A DNA stretch of 64,000 nt from Brevundimonas sp. (GCF_027487935.1 NZ_JAIYCP010000005.1:62001-126000), one strand, 5' to 3'. Shown: positions 27,430 through 37,160, numbered from the stretch's first letter. Notes: generated from the sequence alone by a model not told the origin. Program-made: numbers and translations.

Positions 27430-28458
27430 TCAGCCCAGCCCCCGCTCCAGCGCCTTCCTGAATACCGTCGGCAGTGACGCCAGCGCCTCATCGGGATCGG
27501 TCCAGACGAAATCCCCCTGGCCCTCCGCCACACGCACGGTCAGCGTCAGCGAGAAATGGGTGAAGACGTGCTCGATCGCGCCCGCTTCGCGCCAGTCGGC
27601 GGCGACGGGCGGTGAGGCCTCTGCGGTTCCGACACGCCATTCCGACGTCGGCAGCCCCGTCATCCCGCCCAGCAGCCCCTTGTCCGGCCGCCGCTCCAGC
27701 GCCACCCGGCCCCGCCCGTCGCGCAGGACCCAGGCGATCCCGGTGCGGTGCGGACGGTCCGCCTTCTTCGTCTTCAGCGGCCAGCGCTCCGGATGGCCGG
27801 ACGCATGGGCGGCGCACCATTCGGTCAGCGGGCAGGCCTCGCACTGCGGCTTGCCGGGGCGGCAGACCGTCGCGCCCAGATCCATCAGGGCCTGCGGCCA
27901 GTCGCCCGGACGGTCGTCAGCCACCAGCGAACCGGCCAGCTGCCTGAGTTCCGGCTTCGCTCCCGGCAGCGGTGCCTCTACCGCGAACAGCCGCGCCATG
28001 ACGCGCTCGACATTGCCGTCGACGACATTGGCCGGGCGGCCGAAGGCGATGGCGGCCACGGCGGCTGCGGTATAGGCACCGACCCCGGGCAGGGCCAGCA
28101 GACCGGCCTCCGTATCGGGAAACACCCCGCCGTGATCCCGGGCCACGGCACGGGCGCAGGCCAGCAGATTGCGCGCGCGGGCGTAGTAGCCGAGCCCCGC
28201 CCAGGCCGCCATCACATCGCTGTCGTCCGCCGCGGCGAGGTCTGAAACCGTGGGCCAGCGGGCGGTAAAGGTCTCGAAATAGGGCGTCGCATGCGGGGTG
28301 GTGGTCTGCTGCAGCATCACCTCGGACAGCCAGACCCGATAGGGATCGGGTGGCGGAGCTCCCGGCGGCGCGCGCCAGGCCAGCGCCCGTCCGTGGCGAT
28401 CATACCATTCCAGCAAGGCTGCGCGGACGGCGGACACAGGATTGGGGACGGAACGCAT
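27430..28458 (-). CDS. mutY: A/G-specific adenine glycosylase MutY
   Basis: The 342-residue glycosylase removes adenine paired with 8-oxoguanine. Visible are VMLQQTTTPH, the helix-hairpin-helix LPGVGAYTAAAVAAIAFG, the catalytic Asp in VDGNVERVMAR, the [4Fe-4S] cysteines in C-x6-C-x2-C-x5-C (CRPGKPQCEACPLTEWC), and a C-terminal NUDIX-like recognition domain. The track's 539-residue ORF is a read-through into antisense sequence; the ATG at 28458 gives the family N-terminus (VSAVRAALLEWYDRHGRALAWR). It is divergent from the DciA-like gene with 21 bp between start codons; the -10-like TATAAC 7 bases before the ATG suggests a leaderless mRNA. Confidence 0.94.
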   Translation of the reverse strand: MRSVPNPVSAVRAALLEWYDRHGRALAWRAPPGAPPPDPYRVWLSEVMLQQTTTPHATPYFETFTARWPTVSDLAAADDSDVMAAWAGLGYYARARNLLACARAVARDHGGVFPDTEAGLLALPGVGAYTAAAVAAIAFGRPANVVDGNVERVMARLFAVEAPLPGAKPELRQLAGSLVADDRPGDWPQALMDLGATVCRPGKPQCEACPLTEWCAAHASGHPERWPLKTKKADRPHRTGIAWVLRDGRGRVALERRPDKGLLGGMTGLPTSEWRVGTAEASPPVAADWREAGAIEHVFTHFSLTLTVRVAEGQGDFVWTDPDEALASLPTVFRKALERGLG

Positions 28459-28479
28459 CGACCGCGTTATAGACCGCAA
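28459..28479. promoter_or_regulatory. overlapping divergent -10 elements for mutY and the DciA-like gene
   Basis: The 21-bp spacer holds TATAAC on the minus strand, ending 7 bases before the mutY ATG, and TATAGA on the plus strand, ending 6 bases before the other ATG. The two share the TATA core. Both transcripts would then begin at or next to their start codons. The -35 regions are weak. Confidence 0.4.
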
Positions 28480-29046
28480 ATGCGCCGCACGCTGCCCACA
28501 GACGCCGAGGCCCGCGAAATCCTGTCGCGCCGACGCACGCGCCCTGCACCCCGCCCGGCGCCCAAGGCCGGCCGGGCCCTGCAGGCGTTGATCAAGGAGC
28601 TGGACGGCCGGTTCGGCCGCGGCGCGACCGCGTTGGAACCGCGCTGGCGCGAGATCGTCGGCGACCGGCTGGCGCGGGTGACCCGGCCGCAGAAATTGAC
28701 CAAGGGCCGGGGCGGTGCCGGCGGAACCCTGGAGCTGCGCGTGGCCGGACCCGCCGCCCTGCTGGTGCAGCATCAGTCCGAAGACATACTGGCCCGGGTC
28801 AATCTGTTCCTGGGCGCGGGCAGCGTGGACCGGCTCAGGATCGCCCAGGGACCGGTCAAGCCGCCCCCGGACCTTGCGGCCGCACCGAAACGCCGTCCCG
28901 CCGCCCAGCCGCTGGCTGCGCATGAGGAAGCCGATCTGAAAGCCGCCCTCGACGGGGCACCCGACAGCCTGAAGGGGCCGCTGGAACGGCTCGGCCGCGC
29001 GGTTCTGGGCGATCCCGAAAAAGGCCGCGACCGTTCGGGCCGTTGA
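28480..29046 (+). CDS. DUF721/DciA-like protein
   Basis: The 188-residue protein contains a DUF721 domain (about residues 20-110; GRALQALIKELDGRFGRGATALEPRWREIVGDRLARVTRPQKLT..LELRVAGPAALLVQHQSEDILARVNLFLG). DUF721 includes DciA, the ancestral loader of the replicative helicase, and the gene position beside mutY and upstream of dsbA and smc is the one seen in Caulobacter. The C-terminal third is Pro/Ala-rich. The track's upstream extension is antisense to mutY; the ATG at 28480 is adopted. The function as helicase loader is inferred from family and context. Confidence 0.78.
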   Translation: MRRTLPTDAEAREILSRRRTRPAPRPAPKAGRALQALIKELDGRFGRGATALEPRWREIVGDRLARVTRPQKLTKGRGGAGGTLELRVAGPAALLVQHQSEDILARVNLFLGAGSVDRLRIAQGPVKPPPDLAAAPKRRPAAQPLAAHEEADLKAALDGAPDSLKGPLERLGRAVLGDPEKGRDRSGR

Positions 29047-29148
29047 CAAAACTTCGCCGTTTCTGTTCTCGAAAGTGATCAGGCGCGCGTATCGGTGGGG
29101 AATCGCGCGATGCTATTCAGAATCCCGCCCGCAGTTGAGGACGACGCC

Positions 29149-29799
29149 ATGAGCGCCCAGACCAAATACGCCGCCATGAGCCGCCGCGCGGCAATGACCG
29201 CAGCGGCCCTTGCCGCCATGGCCACGCTCTCGGGCTGCGGCGGTGGAACCGGATCGTCGGTCGAGGGTGACATGGCCCTCGGGGCACCTGAAGGTGCCAA
29301 GGTCACGGTTGTGGAATACGCCTCGGTCACCTGCCCGCACTGCGCGTCGTGGCAGGAAGCCGTCTGGCCGGCGTTCAAGGCCAAATACGTCGACACCAAC
29401 AAGGTTCGCTACGTCTTCCGTGAACTGCCGACGCCGCCGACCAATGTCGCGGTCGCCGGCTTCATGATCGCCCGCTGTGCCGGCGAGGACAAATATTTCG
29501 ACGTCATCCACGGGATCATGGCCAGCCAGAATGAATGGCGGGCCGGGGTCAATCCGCGCGACACCCTGTTCCGGGTGGGCAACGGCGCCGGTCTGAACAA
29601 TCAACAGATCGAGGCCTGCATCAAGGACCCTGACAATCTGAAGGCTGCAGAGGCGCGCAGCGAGGCCGCCGTCAAGGCCGGCGTCACCGGCACGCCCGCC
29701 TTCTTCGTCAACGGCGTCGCCATCGTCTCGCCCGGCTCGGAAGGCGCGACCCTGGCCGATCTGTCGCGCGCCATCGACGCCGAACTGGCCAAGGGCTGA
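29149..29799 (+). CDS. DsbA-family thioredoxin-like lipoprotein (CPHC)
   Basis: The 216-residue protein has a lipoprotein-type signal (MSRRAAMTAAALAAMATLSGC) and a DsbA-like thioredoxin domain with active site CPHC in EYASVTCPHCASW, a helical insert, and the cis-Pro loop TGTPAFFVNG. It probably oxidises or exchanges disulfides in the periplasm while anchored to a membrane. The ATG at 29149 has GAGG 8 bases upstream; ATG 29176 is an alternative. A perfect -35 TTGACA overlaps the stop of the preceding gene. A paralogue follows after 8 bp. Confidence 0.87.
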   Translation: MSAQTKYAAMSRRAAMTAAALAAMATLSGCGGGTGSSVEGDMALGAPEGAKVTVVEYASVTCPHCASWQEAVWPAFKAKYVDTNKVRYVFRELPTPPTNVAVAGFMIARCAGEDKYFDVIHGIMASQNEWRAGVNPRDTLFRVGNGAGLNNQQIEACIKDPDNLKAAEARSEAAVKAGVTGTPAFFVNGVAIVSPGSEGATLADLSRAIDAELAKG

Positions 29800-29807
29800 T
29801 CAGCCTG

Positions 29808-30446
29808 GTGACCAACCGGCGGCGCTTCTTTCTGACCCTGACGCTGGCGCTGCTGGCGCACGCTGTCGCGGCTTCCGCGTCAGGGTCGGATTCCGCCCAG
29901 GCCCGTCAGACGCTCGCCCCGGTAACAGCGGCGGACCGCAGCATCGGTCGCGCCGACGCGCCGGTGACGGTGATCGAATACGCCTCGTTCGCCTGCCACC
30001 ATTGCGCGGACTGGCACCAGTTCGTCTATCCGGGCTTCAAGACCCGCTTCATCGACACCGGCAAGGTCCGGTTCGTGTTCCGCAACCTGCCGACCGACCC
30101 CCAGGAGATCGCCCTTCCCGGGGCCGCCCTGGCCCGGTGCGCCGCGCCCGAACGCTTCTTCGAGGTCGCCGCCGTCCTGATGCGGGGTCAGTCCGCCGTC
30201 CTCCGCGGCGGAAACCGTGAGGACTGGTATGGCCCGGCCATCGCTGTCAGCGGTCGCACCCAGGCCCAGATCGAAGCCTGCGCCACGAGCCCGGCGGTCG
30301 AGGCTGCCCTCGCCCGCGACATGGACAGCGCCGAGGCGGCGGGCGTCCACTCCACCCCGACCTTCTTCGTCAATGGACGTCAGGTGACGGACCGCTCGCT
30401 GGGCGGGCTGGAGGTCGCGATCCGGGCGGCCACCGCAGGCCAGTGA
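29808..30446 (+). CDS. DsbA-family thioredoxin-like protein (CHHC)
   Basis: The 212-residue protein has a cleavable signal peptide (RRRFFLTLTLALLAHAVAASA) and a DsbA-like domain with active site CHHC in EYASFACHHCADW and the cis-Pro loop HSTPTFFVNG. It begins with GTG. It clearly arose by tandem duplication of the upstream gene (shared VTVxEYAS, VRxVFRxLPT, TPxFFVNG), but it lacks the lipobox Cys and changes the inner dipeptide from PH to HH, which should shift redox potential. It ends 14 bases before smc. Confidence 0.87.
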   Translation: MTNRRRFFLTLTLALLAHAVAASASGSDSAQARQTLAPVTAADRSIGRADAPVTVIEYASFACHHCADWHQFVYPGFKTRFIDTGKVRFVFRNLPTDPQEIALPGAALARCAAPERFFEVAAVLMRGQSAVLRGGNREDWYGPAIAVSGRTQAQIEACATSPAVEAALARDMDSAEAAGVHSTPTFFVNGRQVTDRSLGGLEVAIRAATAGQ

Positions 30447-30460
30447 CGGCGTAGGAGCCG

Positions 30461-33400
30461 ATGCAGTTCCAGCGCCTCCGACTTGTGGGCTTCAAGTCCT
30501 TTGTCGACCCCGCCGAGGTGCATATCGAGCCGGGGCTGACCGGTGTCGTGGGCCCCAACGGCTGCGGCAAGTCCAATGTGCTCGAAGGCCTGCGCTGGGT
30601 CATGGGGGCCAACTCCGCCAAGGCCATGCGCGGTCAGGGCATGGACGATGTGATCTTCGCCGGTGCCGCCGACCGTCCGCCGCGCAACCATGCCGAAGTC
30701 CAGCTGACCATCGAAAATGCCCAGCGCCGGGCCCCGCAACCCTTCACCGACAGTCCGATGCTGGAGGTGTCGCGCCGCATCGACCGCGGTCAGGGCTCGA
30801 CCTACCGCATCAACGGCAAGGAGGTCCGGGCCCGCGACGTGCAGCTGCTGTTCGCCGACGCCTCGACCGGTGCCAACTCCCCCGCCCTCGTCCGTCAGGG
30901 CCAGATCAGTGAACTGATCGCCGCCAAGCCACAGAACCGCCGTCGCATTCTCGAGGAGGCCGGCGGCGTCGCCGGCCTGCACACGCGCCGGCACGAGGCC
31001 GAGCTGCGGCTGAAGGCGGCAGAGGCCAACCTCGACCGTCTGGACGACATCGGTCGCGAGCTCGAGACCGCGCTGACGCGGCTGAAGCGGGAAGCCCGGC
31101 AGGCCGAACGCTACAAGAAGATTTCCGCCGAGATCCGTGCCCTGCAGGCGGCCCTGCTGTTCGTCCGCTGGAACGACGCCCGCATCGCCGCCGAGGCCGC
31201 GGCGCAGGAACTGGCCGACGCCGAGCGGGCCGTCGGCGATGCGACCGCCGCCTCAAGCCGGGCCCAGACGGCGGCACTGGCGGCGCAGGAGGCGCTGAAG
31301 CCGGCCCGCGAGGAGGACGCCGTCGCCGGAGCCCTGCTGCACCGCGCCAGCCTTGAGCGCGACCGGCTCGACATGGCCGAGCAGGCCGCCCGGGCCGAGG
31401 TCGACCGCCTGACGGCCGAGGCCGCCCGGATCGCCGCCGACATCGGACGCGAGACGGCCATGGCCGGCGACGCCGGGGACGAACTGGCCCGGCTGGGCAC
31501 GGCGCTGGAGACCCTGACCGCCGAGATCGCCGGGGCCCCGACCCGCGGCCCGGAGCTGGAAGCCGCCCTCGCCGTCGCCGAGGACGCCCGCAAGGCCGCA
31601 GACGCCGAGGTCGAGCGCGTCGCCGGTGCCGCAGCCTCGGTCGAGGCGCGGGTCAATGCCGAAAGCGCCCGCAAGCGCGACGCCGAGGCCCGGGTGGCCC
31701 GGGCGGAGGCGCAGCTGGCTTCCACACAGGCCGAGCGCGCGGCGCTGGGGCCGCTGGAAACGCCCGAGATCGAGGCGGCGAAAACGGAGCTGGAAACGGC
31801 CCGGGCCGAGCTGGCGACCGCCCGCGCCGCGGTCGAGGCCGCCGAGACCGATCGCGGCGACCGCGCCCGTTGGGAGGCCGAGGCGCGCACCGCCGCCCGG
31901 ACCGCAGAGGACCGTCTCGGCCGGCTGCAAACGGAGGCGCGCGGCCTTGCCCAGCTGCTGATGCAGGGCCGACGGGAGTATCCACCGGCACTGGACCGGG
32001 TGAAGGCCGACAAGGGCTATGAGGCAGCCCTGGCCGCGGCCCTCGGCGATGATCTGGATGCGGCGCTGGATTCGCGGGCCGCGACCTGGTGGGCCGGGGC
32101 AGAGGTGCCCGCCCCTGTCTGGCCGACCGGCGTCGAACCCCTGGCCGCCCATGTCTCCGCTCCCGATCAGCTGAAAGCCCGCCTCGCCCATTGCGGCGTG
32201 GCCCCGGCGAGCGAGATAGAGCGACTTTCCGGATCCCTGCCGGTCGGGGCCCGTCTGGTCACGGTCGCGGGCGACCTGTGGCGCTGGGACGGCTTCGTCC
32301 AGCGCGCCGAGGCCCCGCGTCCGGCCGCCGTCCGCCTCGCCCAGCGCACCCGCCTGTCCGAGCTGGAGGCCGAGATCGACGCCGGCAAGCCGGCGCTGGA
32401 CAAGACCCAGACCGCGCTCAAGGCCGCGACCGAAGCCTTCCGCGCCGCCGAGGAGGCGGTGAAGACCGCCCGCGCCGCCCCCTTCCCGCTCGACAAGGCC
32501 GTGACCGCCGCCCGCGACCGGCTCGAAAGCCTCGGCCGCGACCAGGCGCGCAAGGAGGCGCGGGCCCTGGCGCTCGATGAGACCCTGACCCGGCTGACCA
32601 CCGAGGTCGAGGCCGCCCGGGCGGCCCTTGCCGAGGCGCAAGGGTCCGACGCCCCGTCCGAAACCCTCGACGGCCTGCGCGCCGAACTGGCCACGGCGCG
32701 GACCGCGGCGGACACGGCGCGTGGCGCGGCGGCCACGGCCCGGGTCGAACGCGATGCCGAGGCGCGCGAGGTCGCGGGCCGTCAGGCGCGGCTGGACGGC
32801 CTGACCCGCGAACGCGACGGCTGGGCCGCGCGGGCACAGGACGCCACGGCCCGGATCGCGGCGCTGGAGAAGGATGCTGAGAAGACAGCGGCGCGGCTGA
32901 CGGCGGCCGCAACGGCCCCCGAGCAGCTGGCCGCCCAGCGCTCATCCCTGCTCGACGCCCTGACCGTCGCCGAGACCCGGCGCAAGGCCGCCGGTGACGC
33001 CCTTGCGGTGGCGGAAGGCCTGGCCACCGAGGCCGACCGGACCGCGCGGGCCGCGGAAGCCACGGCGTCCTCAGCGCGCGAAGCCCGCGCCGGCCTGGCC
33101 GCAAGGGCCGAGGCCGTCGCCGAACGGCTGGTCGAGACCGAGGCCAATGTCCGGGAAACCGCCCAGATGTCCCCGGAAGAGCTGGGCCAGAAGCTGACCG
33201 ACGATGCCATCGCCCGCCCGCCCGACGCCGCCGGTGCCGAAAGCCTGTTGTATGGCCTTGAGCGCGAGCGCGAGGCCCTCGGCGCGGTCAATCTGCTGGC
33301 CGAGGAAGAGGCCATCGAATACGGCGACCGGCTGCAGACCATGAGGGTCGAGCGCTCGGATCTCACGACCGCCATCGCCAAATTGCGCGACGGCATCGAC

Positions 33401-33901
33401 GAGCTCAACGCCGAGGGCCGCGAGCGGCTGATCGCCGCCTTCGATGTCATCAACGACAATTTCAAGAGCCTGTTCGAGGCCCTGTTCGGCGGCGGCCAGG
33501 CCGAGCTGAAACTGGTCGAGAGCGACGATCCGCTGGAGGCCGGCCTCGAGATCTACGCCTGCCCGCCCGGCAAACGGCTGTCGGTCATGAGCCTGATGTC
33601 GGGCGGCGAACAGGCCCTGACGGCGGCGGCCCTGATCTTCGCCGTCTTCCTCGCCAATCCGGCCCCGGTCTGCGTCCTCGACGAGGTCGACGCCCCGCTG
33701 GACGACGCCAACGTCGACCGCTTCTGCCGCATGCTCGACGAGATGCGGAAGCGGACCGACACCCGCTTCATCGTCATCACCCACAATCCGGTGACCATGA
33801 GCCGCATGGACCGCCTCTACGGCGTGACCATGCCGGAGCGAGGGGTGAGCCAGTTGGTGAGTGTGGACCTGCAGCAGGCGGAAGAGATCGTGGCGGCATG
33901 A
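30461..33901 (+). CDS. smc: chromosome segregation protein SMC
   Basis: The 1146-residue ATPase condenses and aligns replicated chromosome arms. The N-terminal head has Walker [10 protein letters not shown] near residue 32 and the Q-loop segment [12 protein letters not shown] long Ala/Glu/Arg coiled coil is broken by the hinge (about residues 500-625; [23 protein letters not shown]). The C-terminal head has the ABC signature MSGGEQAL and Walker [18 protein letters not shown] precedes the ATG. The stop overlaps the next start (ATGA). The order mutY–DUF721–dsbA–smc matches Caulobacter. ScpA and ScpB are not encoded here. Confidence 0.96.
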   Translation: MQFQRLRLVGFKSFVDPAEVHIEPGLTGVVGPNGCGKSNVLEGLRWVMGANSAKAMRGQGMDDVIFAGAADRPPRNHAEVQLTIENAQRRAPQPFTDSPMLEVSRRIDRGQGSTYRINGKEVRARDVQLLFADASTGANSPALVRQGQISELIAAKPQNRRRILEEAGGVAGLHTRRHEAELRLKAAEANLDRLDDIGRELETALTRLKREARQAERYKKISAEIRALQAALLFVRWNDARIAAEAAAQELADAERAVGDATAASSRAQTAALAAQEALKPAREEDAVAGALLHRASLERDRLDMAEQAARAEVDRLTAEAARIAADIGRETAMAGDAGDELARLGTALETLTAEIAGAPTRGPELEAALAVAEDARKAADAEVERVAGAAASVEARVNAESARKRDAEARVARAEAQLASTQAERAALGPLETPEIEAAKTELETARAELATARAAVEAAETDRGDRARWEAEARTAARTAEDRLGRLQTEARGLAQLLMQGRREYPPALDRVKADKGYEAALAAALGDDLDAALDSRAATWWAGAEVPAPVWPTGVEPLAAHVSAPDQLKARLAHCGVAPASEIERLSGSLPVGARLVTVAGDLWRWDGFVQRAEAPRPAAVRLAQRTRLSELEAEIDAGKPALDKTQTALKAATEAFRAAEEAVKTARAAPFPLDKAVTAARDRLESLGRDQARKEARALALDETLTRLTTEVEAARAALAEAQGSDAPSETLDGLRAELATARTAADTARGAAATARVERDAEAREVAGRQARLDGLTRERDGWAARAQDATARIAALEKDAEKTAARLTAAATAPEQLAAQRSSLLDALTVAETRRKAAGDALAVAEGLATEADRTARAAEATASSAREARAGLAARAEAVAERLVETEANVRETAQMSPEELGQKLTDDAIARPPDAAGAESLLYGLEREREALGAVNLLAEEEAIEYGDRLQTMRVERSDLTTAIAKLRDGIDELNAEGRERLIAAFDVINDNFKSLFEALFGGGQAELKLVESDDPLEAGLEIYACPPGKRLSVMSLMSGGEQALTAAALIFAVFLANPAPVCVLDEVDAPLDDANVDRFCRMLDEMRKRTDTRFIVITHNPVTMSRMDRLYGVTMPERGVSQLVSVDLQQAEEIVAA

Positions 33902-34809
33902 GGATCCGGCTCCCGATCGGTCTGTTCATCGCGGGTACGGTGACCATTGCGACGCTGGTATTCGCCGGGGAACGTATCGCGTTCGAGGCCCAGGCCCTGC
34001 TGCTCCGACCAACGGATCACGTGAACGACGCAAGCAGCTGGGGACCGGAAGTCACGATCTATTGCGACAAGCCGGGCTGCGAACCAGGGATGATTTACTA
34101 CGAAGTCATTGTCGATGCGGCGGGGCGGCCACGCGCGCTTGTTAACGGGCTCGAGTTCCGATTCGACCCGTCGGCCCGCGGCAGGGCAGCAAGGGCAGCG
34201 CTCGCCGCCCGGTGGCCGGCGCCTGAGTCCGGTCGGCCATTCCGCGGATATCAGGTGGTGCTGAACGCGCCGCCGGAACGGCTGCCGACCCGTCACGTGC
34301 CCTTCCCCGATACAGAAGGTCAGGCGGTGAGCATTACCCTGGAGCGCGCCGGAAATTATGATCCCTACGGAATTTACTCGGTGACGCTCGACAATGACGG
34401 AGAGGTCGACTTCTGCGGGATGGGCCACGTCAAAGCGCTGGGTCCTCATCAGGCACGTATCAGCCGTGCGGCTTTTGAAGCCCTGGTTCAGAAATTCAGG
34501 GAGGCGGACTTCTTCTCGCTGGACGAGCACTACGTCTCCAACATAGCCGAAAGTGAAGACATCCATCTCCGCGTCCGGATCGGCGATCGGGAGAAGATGG
34601 TGATGGATTCCGCTGGCCGCCAAGTGGGCATGCCCGGCGTGATCAGAAGCCTTCAGAAGGCAGTGGACGAAGCGGCGGGAACCTCGCGATGGCTCGGCTC
34701 TCCGGACGAGTGGGCCTCTGACGGCGGCGACGTTCCGCAATGTCCGACAGACCTGTCTGAAGCGGGTCGGCGAGCCGTGGTGGCGAGCCGTAGGGCAGCG
34801 GGCGATTAG
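33898..34809 (+). CDS. DUF6438-domain protein with N-terminal membrane anchor
   Basis: The 303-residue protein has an N-terminal hydrophobic segment (residues about 3-25), probably a signal anchor, a TonB-like middle part ([16 protein letters not shown]), and a C-terminal DUF6438-like domain ([59 protein letters not shown]). Its ATG overlaps the smc stop by four bases, so it may be translated from the smc message. The sequence is less GC-biased than its neighbours and the function is unknown; I see no reason to link it to chromosome segregation. Confidence 0.68.
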   Translation: MRIRLPIGLFIAGTVTIATLVFAGERIAFEAQALLLRPTDHVNDASSWGPEVTIYCDKPGCEPGMIYYEVIVDAAGRPRALVNGLEFRFDPSARGRAARAALAARWPAPESGRPFRGYQVVLNAPPERLPTRHVPFPDTEGQAVSITLERAGNYDPYGIYSVTLDNDGEVDFCGMGHVKALGPHQARISRAAFEALVQKFREADFFSLDEHYVSNIAESEDIHLRVRIGDREKMVMDSAGRQVGMPGVIRSLQKAVDEAAGTSRWLGSPDEWASDGGDVPQCPTDLSEAGRRAVVASRRAAGD

Positions 34810-34817
34810 TCCCCTCC

Positions 34818-34855
34818 ACCATGCTTCGCATGGTCCCCCTCCCCCAAGGGGGAGG
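34818..34855. terminator. double hairpin between convergent genes
   Basis: Two adjacent hairpins, ACCATGCTTCGCATGGT and CCTCCCCCAAGGGGGAGG, fill the gap between the convergent DUF6438 and glycosyltransferase genes. They probably end transcription from both sides. The C-rich hairpin resembles the one at 48207-48227. Confidence 0.6.
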
Positions 34856-34857
34856 AA

Positions 34858-35580
34858 CTAGCGCCCGATGACCTCGGTCCTGAGGAACCAGCCCAAGATC
34901 GCCGGGCCTTCGATGACATAGCGGCGGAACATCCGGCGCGGCTGGCTCAGCAGGCGGTGCAGCCATTCCAGCGACAGCGTCTGGAAGATGCGCGGTGCCC
35001 GCTGCTGGCGGCCGGTCAGGAAGTCCACCGAGGCTCCGACGCACAGGGTCACGCCCGTAGTCCGCCCCGCAGCCCTCAGGGCGTGGGCGAACAGCTCCTG
35101 TTTCGGGAAGGAGACGCAGGCCAGCAGCACGTCCCACTCGGCCCCGGCGGCATGGCCGACAGCGGCGCGCCAGCCAAGGGTGCCGGGCGTCAGCATGGGG
35201 GCCTCGAGATATTTCAGGGTCTGGCGCGGATAACGGGCGGCCAGATCGTCGAACGCCGCGCGGTCGGGACCGAAGACGGCAATGGTCAGCCCCTCCGCCG
35301 CCGATGACGCCAGCAGGTCGGCCGTCATGTCCGAACCCGGATAGACCGGCAGGCTCACCCCCCGCAGCCGCGCCAGATGGCTGAGAATGCGGCTGTCGCA
35401 GATCTTCAGCGCCGCCCCCTCATAGACCTCGCGCCCCACCCGGCCGTCCATCAGCTTGACCACATGGTCGACATTGGGCGTCACCACATAGCCATAGGCC
35501 CCGCGCGCCATGTCCAGCACCCGGGCCAGCATCTGCGGCCGGTCGCCGTCGGCGAAATCGAGAGTCATGAACCGGGCCAT
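34858..35580 (-). CDS. WecG/TagA/CpsF family glycosyltransferase
   Basis: The 240-residue enzyme belongs to the GT26 family, which adds N-acetylmannosamine or a related sugar to a lipid-linked acceptor. Visible are VTPNVDHVVKLM, the core ALKICDSRILSHLARLRGV (the usual DGxG active-site segment reads DSRI), VYPGSDMTADLL, IAVFGPD, LLACVSFPKQE and VGASVDFLTGRQQRAPRIFQTLSLEWLHRLLSQPRR. In Caulobacter the TagA relative HfsJ takes part in holdfast synthesis; whether this is its counterpart cannot be decided here. It lies beyond the murG end of the dcw cluster. Confidence 0.85.
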   Translation of the reverse strand: MARFMTLDFADGDRPQMLARVLDMARGAYGYVVTPNVDHVVKLMDGRVGREVYEGAALKICDSRILSHLARLRGVSLPVYPGSDMTADLLASSAAEGLTIAVFGPDRAAFDDLAARYPRQTLKYLEAPMLTPGTLGWRAAVGHAAGAEWDVLLACVSFPKQELFAHALRAAGRTTGVTLCVGASVDFLTGRQQRAPRIFQTLSLEWLHRLLSQPRRMFRRYVIEGPAILGWFLRTEVIGR

Positions 35581-35628
35581 GCGGACAAACTACTCCCGTC
35601 CCGGTCAACGCCCGGTTACGATGGCCGC

Positions 35629-36075
35629 ATGTTCCTGACCCTTCTGTCGCTGCTGTCCGCCCAGCCCGCCCAGCCGCCGCACCGGTTCGTCTTCCTCGGT
35701 GCCGACCGGTTCGCCCACTATGCCGACCTGGCCAGCCTTCAGCCGGAGGGATCCGGCGGCCGCATCCGTGTGTTCCAGGTGGTCGAGCCCGATTTCCGCG
35801 CCGCCGGCAATGCGTACTGGGGCGGCTGGTCATGGTGGTCATTCGACTGCAGCGCAGACGGCAAGGTCGACCGGCTGGATTTCGCGGCCGTGCGCGAAGG
35901 CGGCGCGGAAGGCCCGGCCACGCGCGACGATGCGCCGCCCTTCGACGCCGTTCAGGGCGACGAGGCCTTTGAAATGGTGGTCGCGGCCTGCAACCCCGAC
36001 GACTACGACACCGACGCCGTGACGCTGGAAGAGGCCGTCGCCCATGGCCGGATGAATCTGGCGGCTGTGGACTAG
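35629..36075 (+). CDS. hypothetical exported protein
   Basis: This 148-residue protein is unrecognised. The first 15 residues (MFLTLLSLLSAQPAQ) look like a short signal peptide. The mature part is a small beta-rich domain (RFVFLGADRFAHYADLASLQPEGSGGRIRVFQVVEP..WGGWSWWSFDCSADGKVDRLDF) reminiscent of single-domain surface proteins of unknown function. The track's ORF starts 84 codons earlier in sequence antisense to the glycosyltransferase; the ATG at 35629 is adopted. It is divergent from that gene (48 bp) and overlaps the end of murG by four bases. Confidence 0.65.
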   Translation: MFLTLLSLLSAQPAQPPHRFVFLGADRFAHYADLASLQPEGSGGRIRVFQVVEPDFRAAGNAYWGGWSWWSFDCSADGKVDRLDFAAVREGGAEGPATRDDAPPFDAVQGDEAFEMVVAACNPDDYDTDAVTLEEAVAHGRMNLAAVD

Positions 36076-37160
36076 CCCGCCACCGCCTCAACCATGTCCG
36101 CCAGTTCCACGGTCGCGTCCGGCAGGGCCGCCGACAGCGCGCCCGCACTCATCGCCGCCAGCCGTGCCGGATCGCTCAACAGCGCCAGCAGCGCCGCCGT
36201 CAGCCGCTCGACCGTCGCCTCATCCTCCAGCACCACTTCCGCCCCGCCGGCCTCGACCAGGCTCAGGGCGTTGAAGCGCTGGTGGTCGTCCATGGCGATC
36301 TTCAGCGGGATCAGCAGCGACGGCAGGGCCGCCACTGCCAGCTCCGAACAGGTCGAGGCCCCGGCCCGGCCGATGACCAGATGCGTCGTCGCCAGCCGCC
36401 GCGCCATGTCGCCGAAGAAGGGCGCAACCTCAGCCTCGATCCCGGCCGCGGCATAGATGGCCCGTGCCGTCTCCAGCATCTCGGGCCGCGACTGCTGCTG
36501 CACCCGCAACCGCTTGCGCAAGGGGGCCGGCAGGGCGGCCAAGGCCTGCGGCACCGCCTCGGACAGAATGCGCGCGCCCTGGCTGCCGCCGGTGACCAGC
36601 ACATGGATGGGCCCGCGCGCCTTCGGGGCGGCATAAGGCCGGTCGGACAGGGTGCGGATGTCCGGCCGCACCGGATTGCCGATCAGGCTGACGCGCGCCT
36701 CGACGCCCGACGGCACCAGCCGCAGGTTCGGAAAGGACGCCGCCACCGCGCCGACATAGGGGCTGAGCCAGCGGTTGGTCCGCCCCAGCACCGAATTCTG
36801 CTCATGCAACAACGTCGGCCGCCCCTGGCTCAGCGCCGCCAGCAGGGCCGGGGCCGAGGGGTAGCCGCCGAAGCCCACCACCACCGCCGCGTCCAGCCGC
36901 TGCAGCGCCGACCGCGCCTTGAACAGGCCCCGCGCGATGGCCACGCCCGCCTTCGCCAAGCCGATCGGTCCGCGCCCGGTCGCGGCGTCCAGCGCGATCC
37001 GCGCCTCGGCCGGAAAGGCCTGGGCATAGGCCTCGCCCCGGTGATCGGTGGCCAGCACGATCCGCCAGCCACGCCGCGCCAGCTCGCGTGCCAGCGCCTC
37101 GGCCGGGAACATATGCCCGCCGGTACCCCCGGCGGCGACGACGCAGACCCTGGATTTCAT
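36072..37160 (-). CDS. murG: UDP-GlcNAc:undecaprenyl-PP-MurNAc-pentapeptide GlcNAc transferase
   Basis: The 362-residue GT28 enzyme makes lipid II from lipid I at the inner face of the membrane. The N-terminal GGTGGHMFPAEALA binds the lipid diphosphate, HEQNSVLGRTNR is a MurG-specific motif, and the C-terminal UDP-GlcNAc site contains GGSQGA and GRAGASTCSELA. I chose the ATG at 37160 (MKSRVCVVAAGG) rather than the upstream 37196. It is the last gene of the dcw run here; murC and murB, which commonly follow, do not. Confidence 0.95.
   Translation of the reverse strand: MKSRVCVVAAGGTGGHMFPAEALARELARRGWRIVLATDHRGEAYAQAFPAEARIALDAATGRGPIGLAKAGVAIARGLFKARSALQRLDAAVVVGFGGYPSAPALLAALSQGRPTLLHEQNSVLGRTNRWLSPYVGAVAASFPNLRLVPSGVEARVSLIGNPVRPDIRTLSDRPYAAPKARGPIHVLVTGGSQGARILSEAVPQALAALPAPLRKRLRVQQQSRPEMLETARAIYAAAGIEAEVAPFFGDMARRLATTHLVIGRAGASTCSELAVAALPSLLIPLKIAMDDHQRFNALSLVEAGGAEVVLEDEATVERLTAALLALLSDPARLAAMSAGALSAALPDATVELADMVEAVAG

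Noticed and set aside
27430-29049. 539-residue version of MutY
   Set aside because: The first 197 residues are antisense to the DciA-like gene; the family N-terminus begins at the ATG at 28458.
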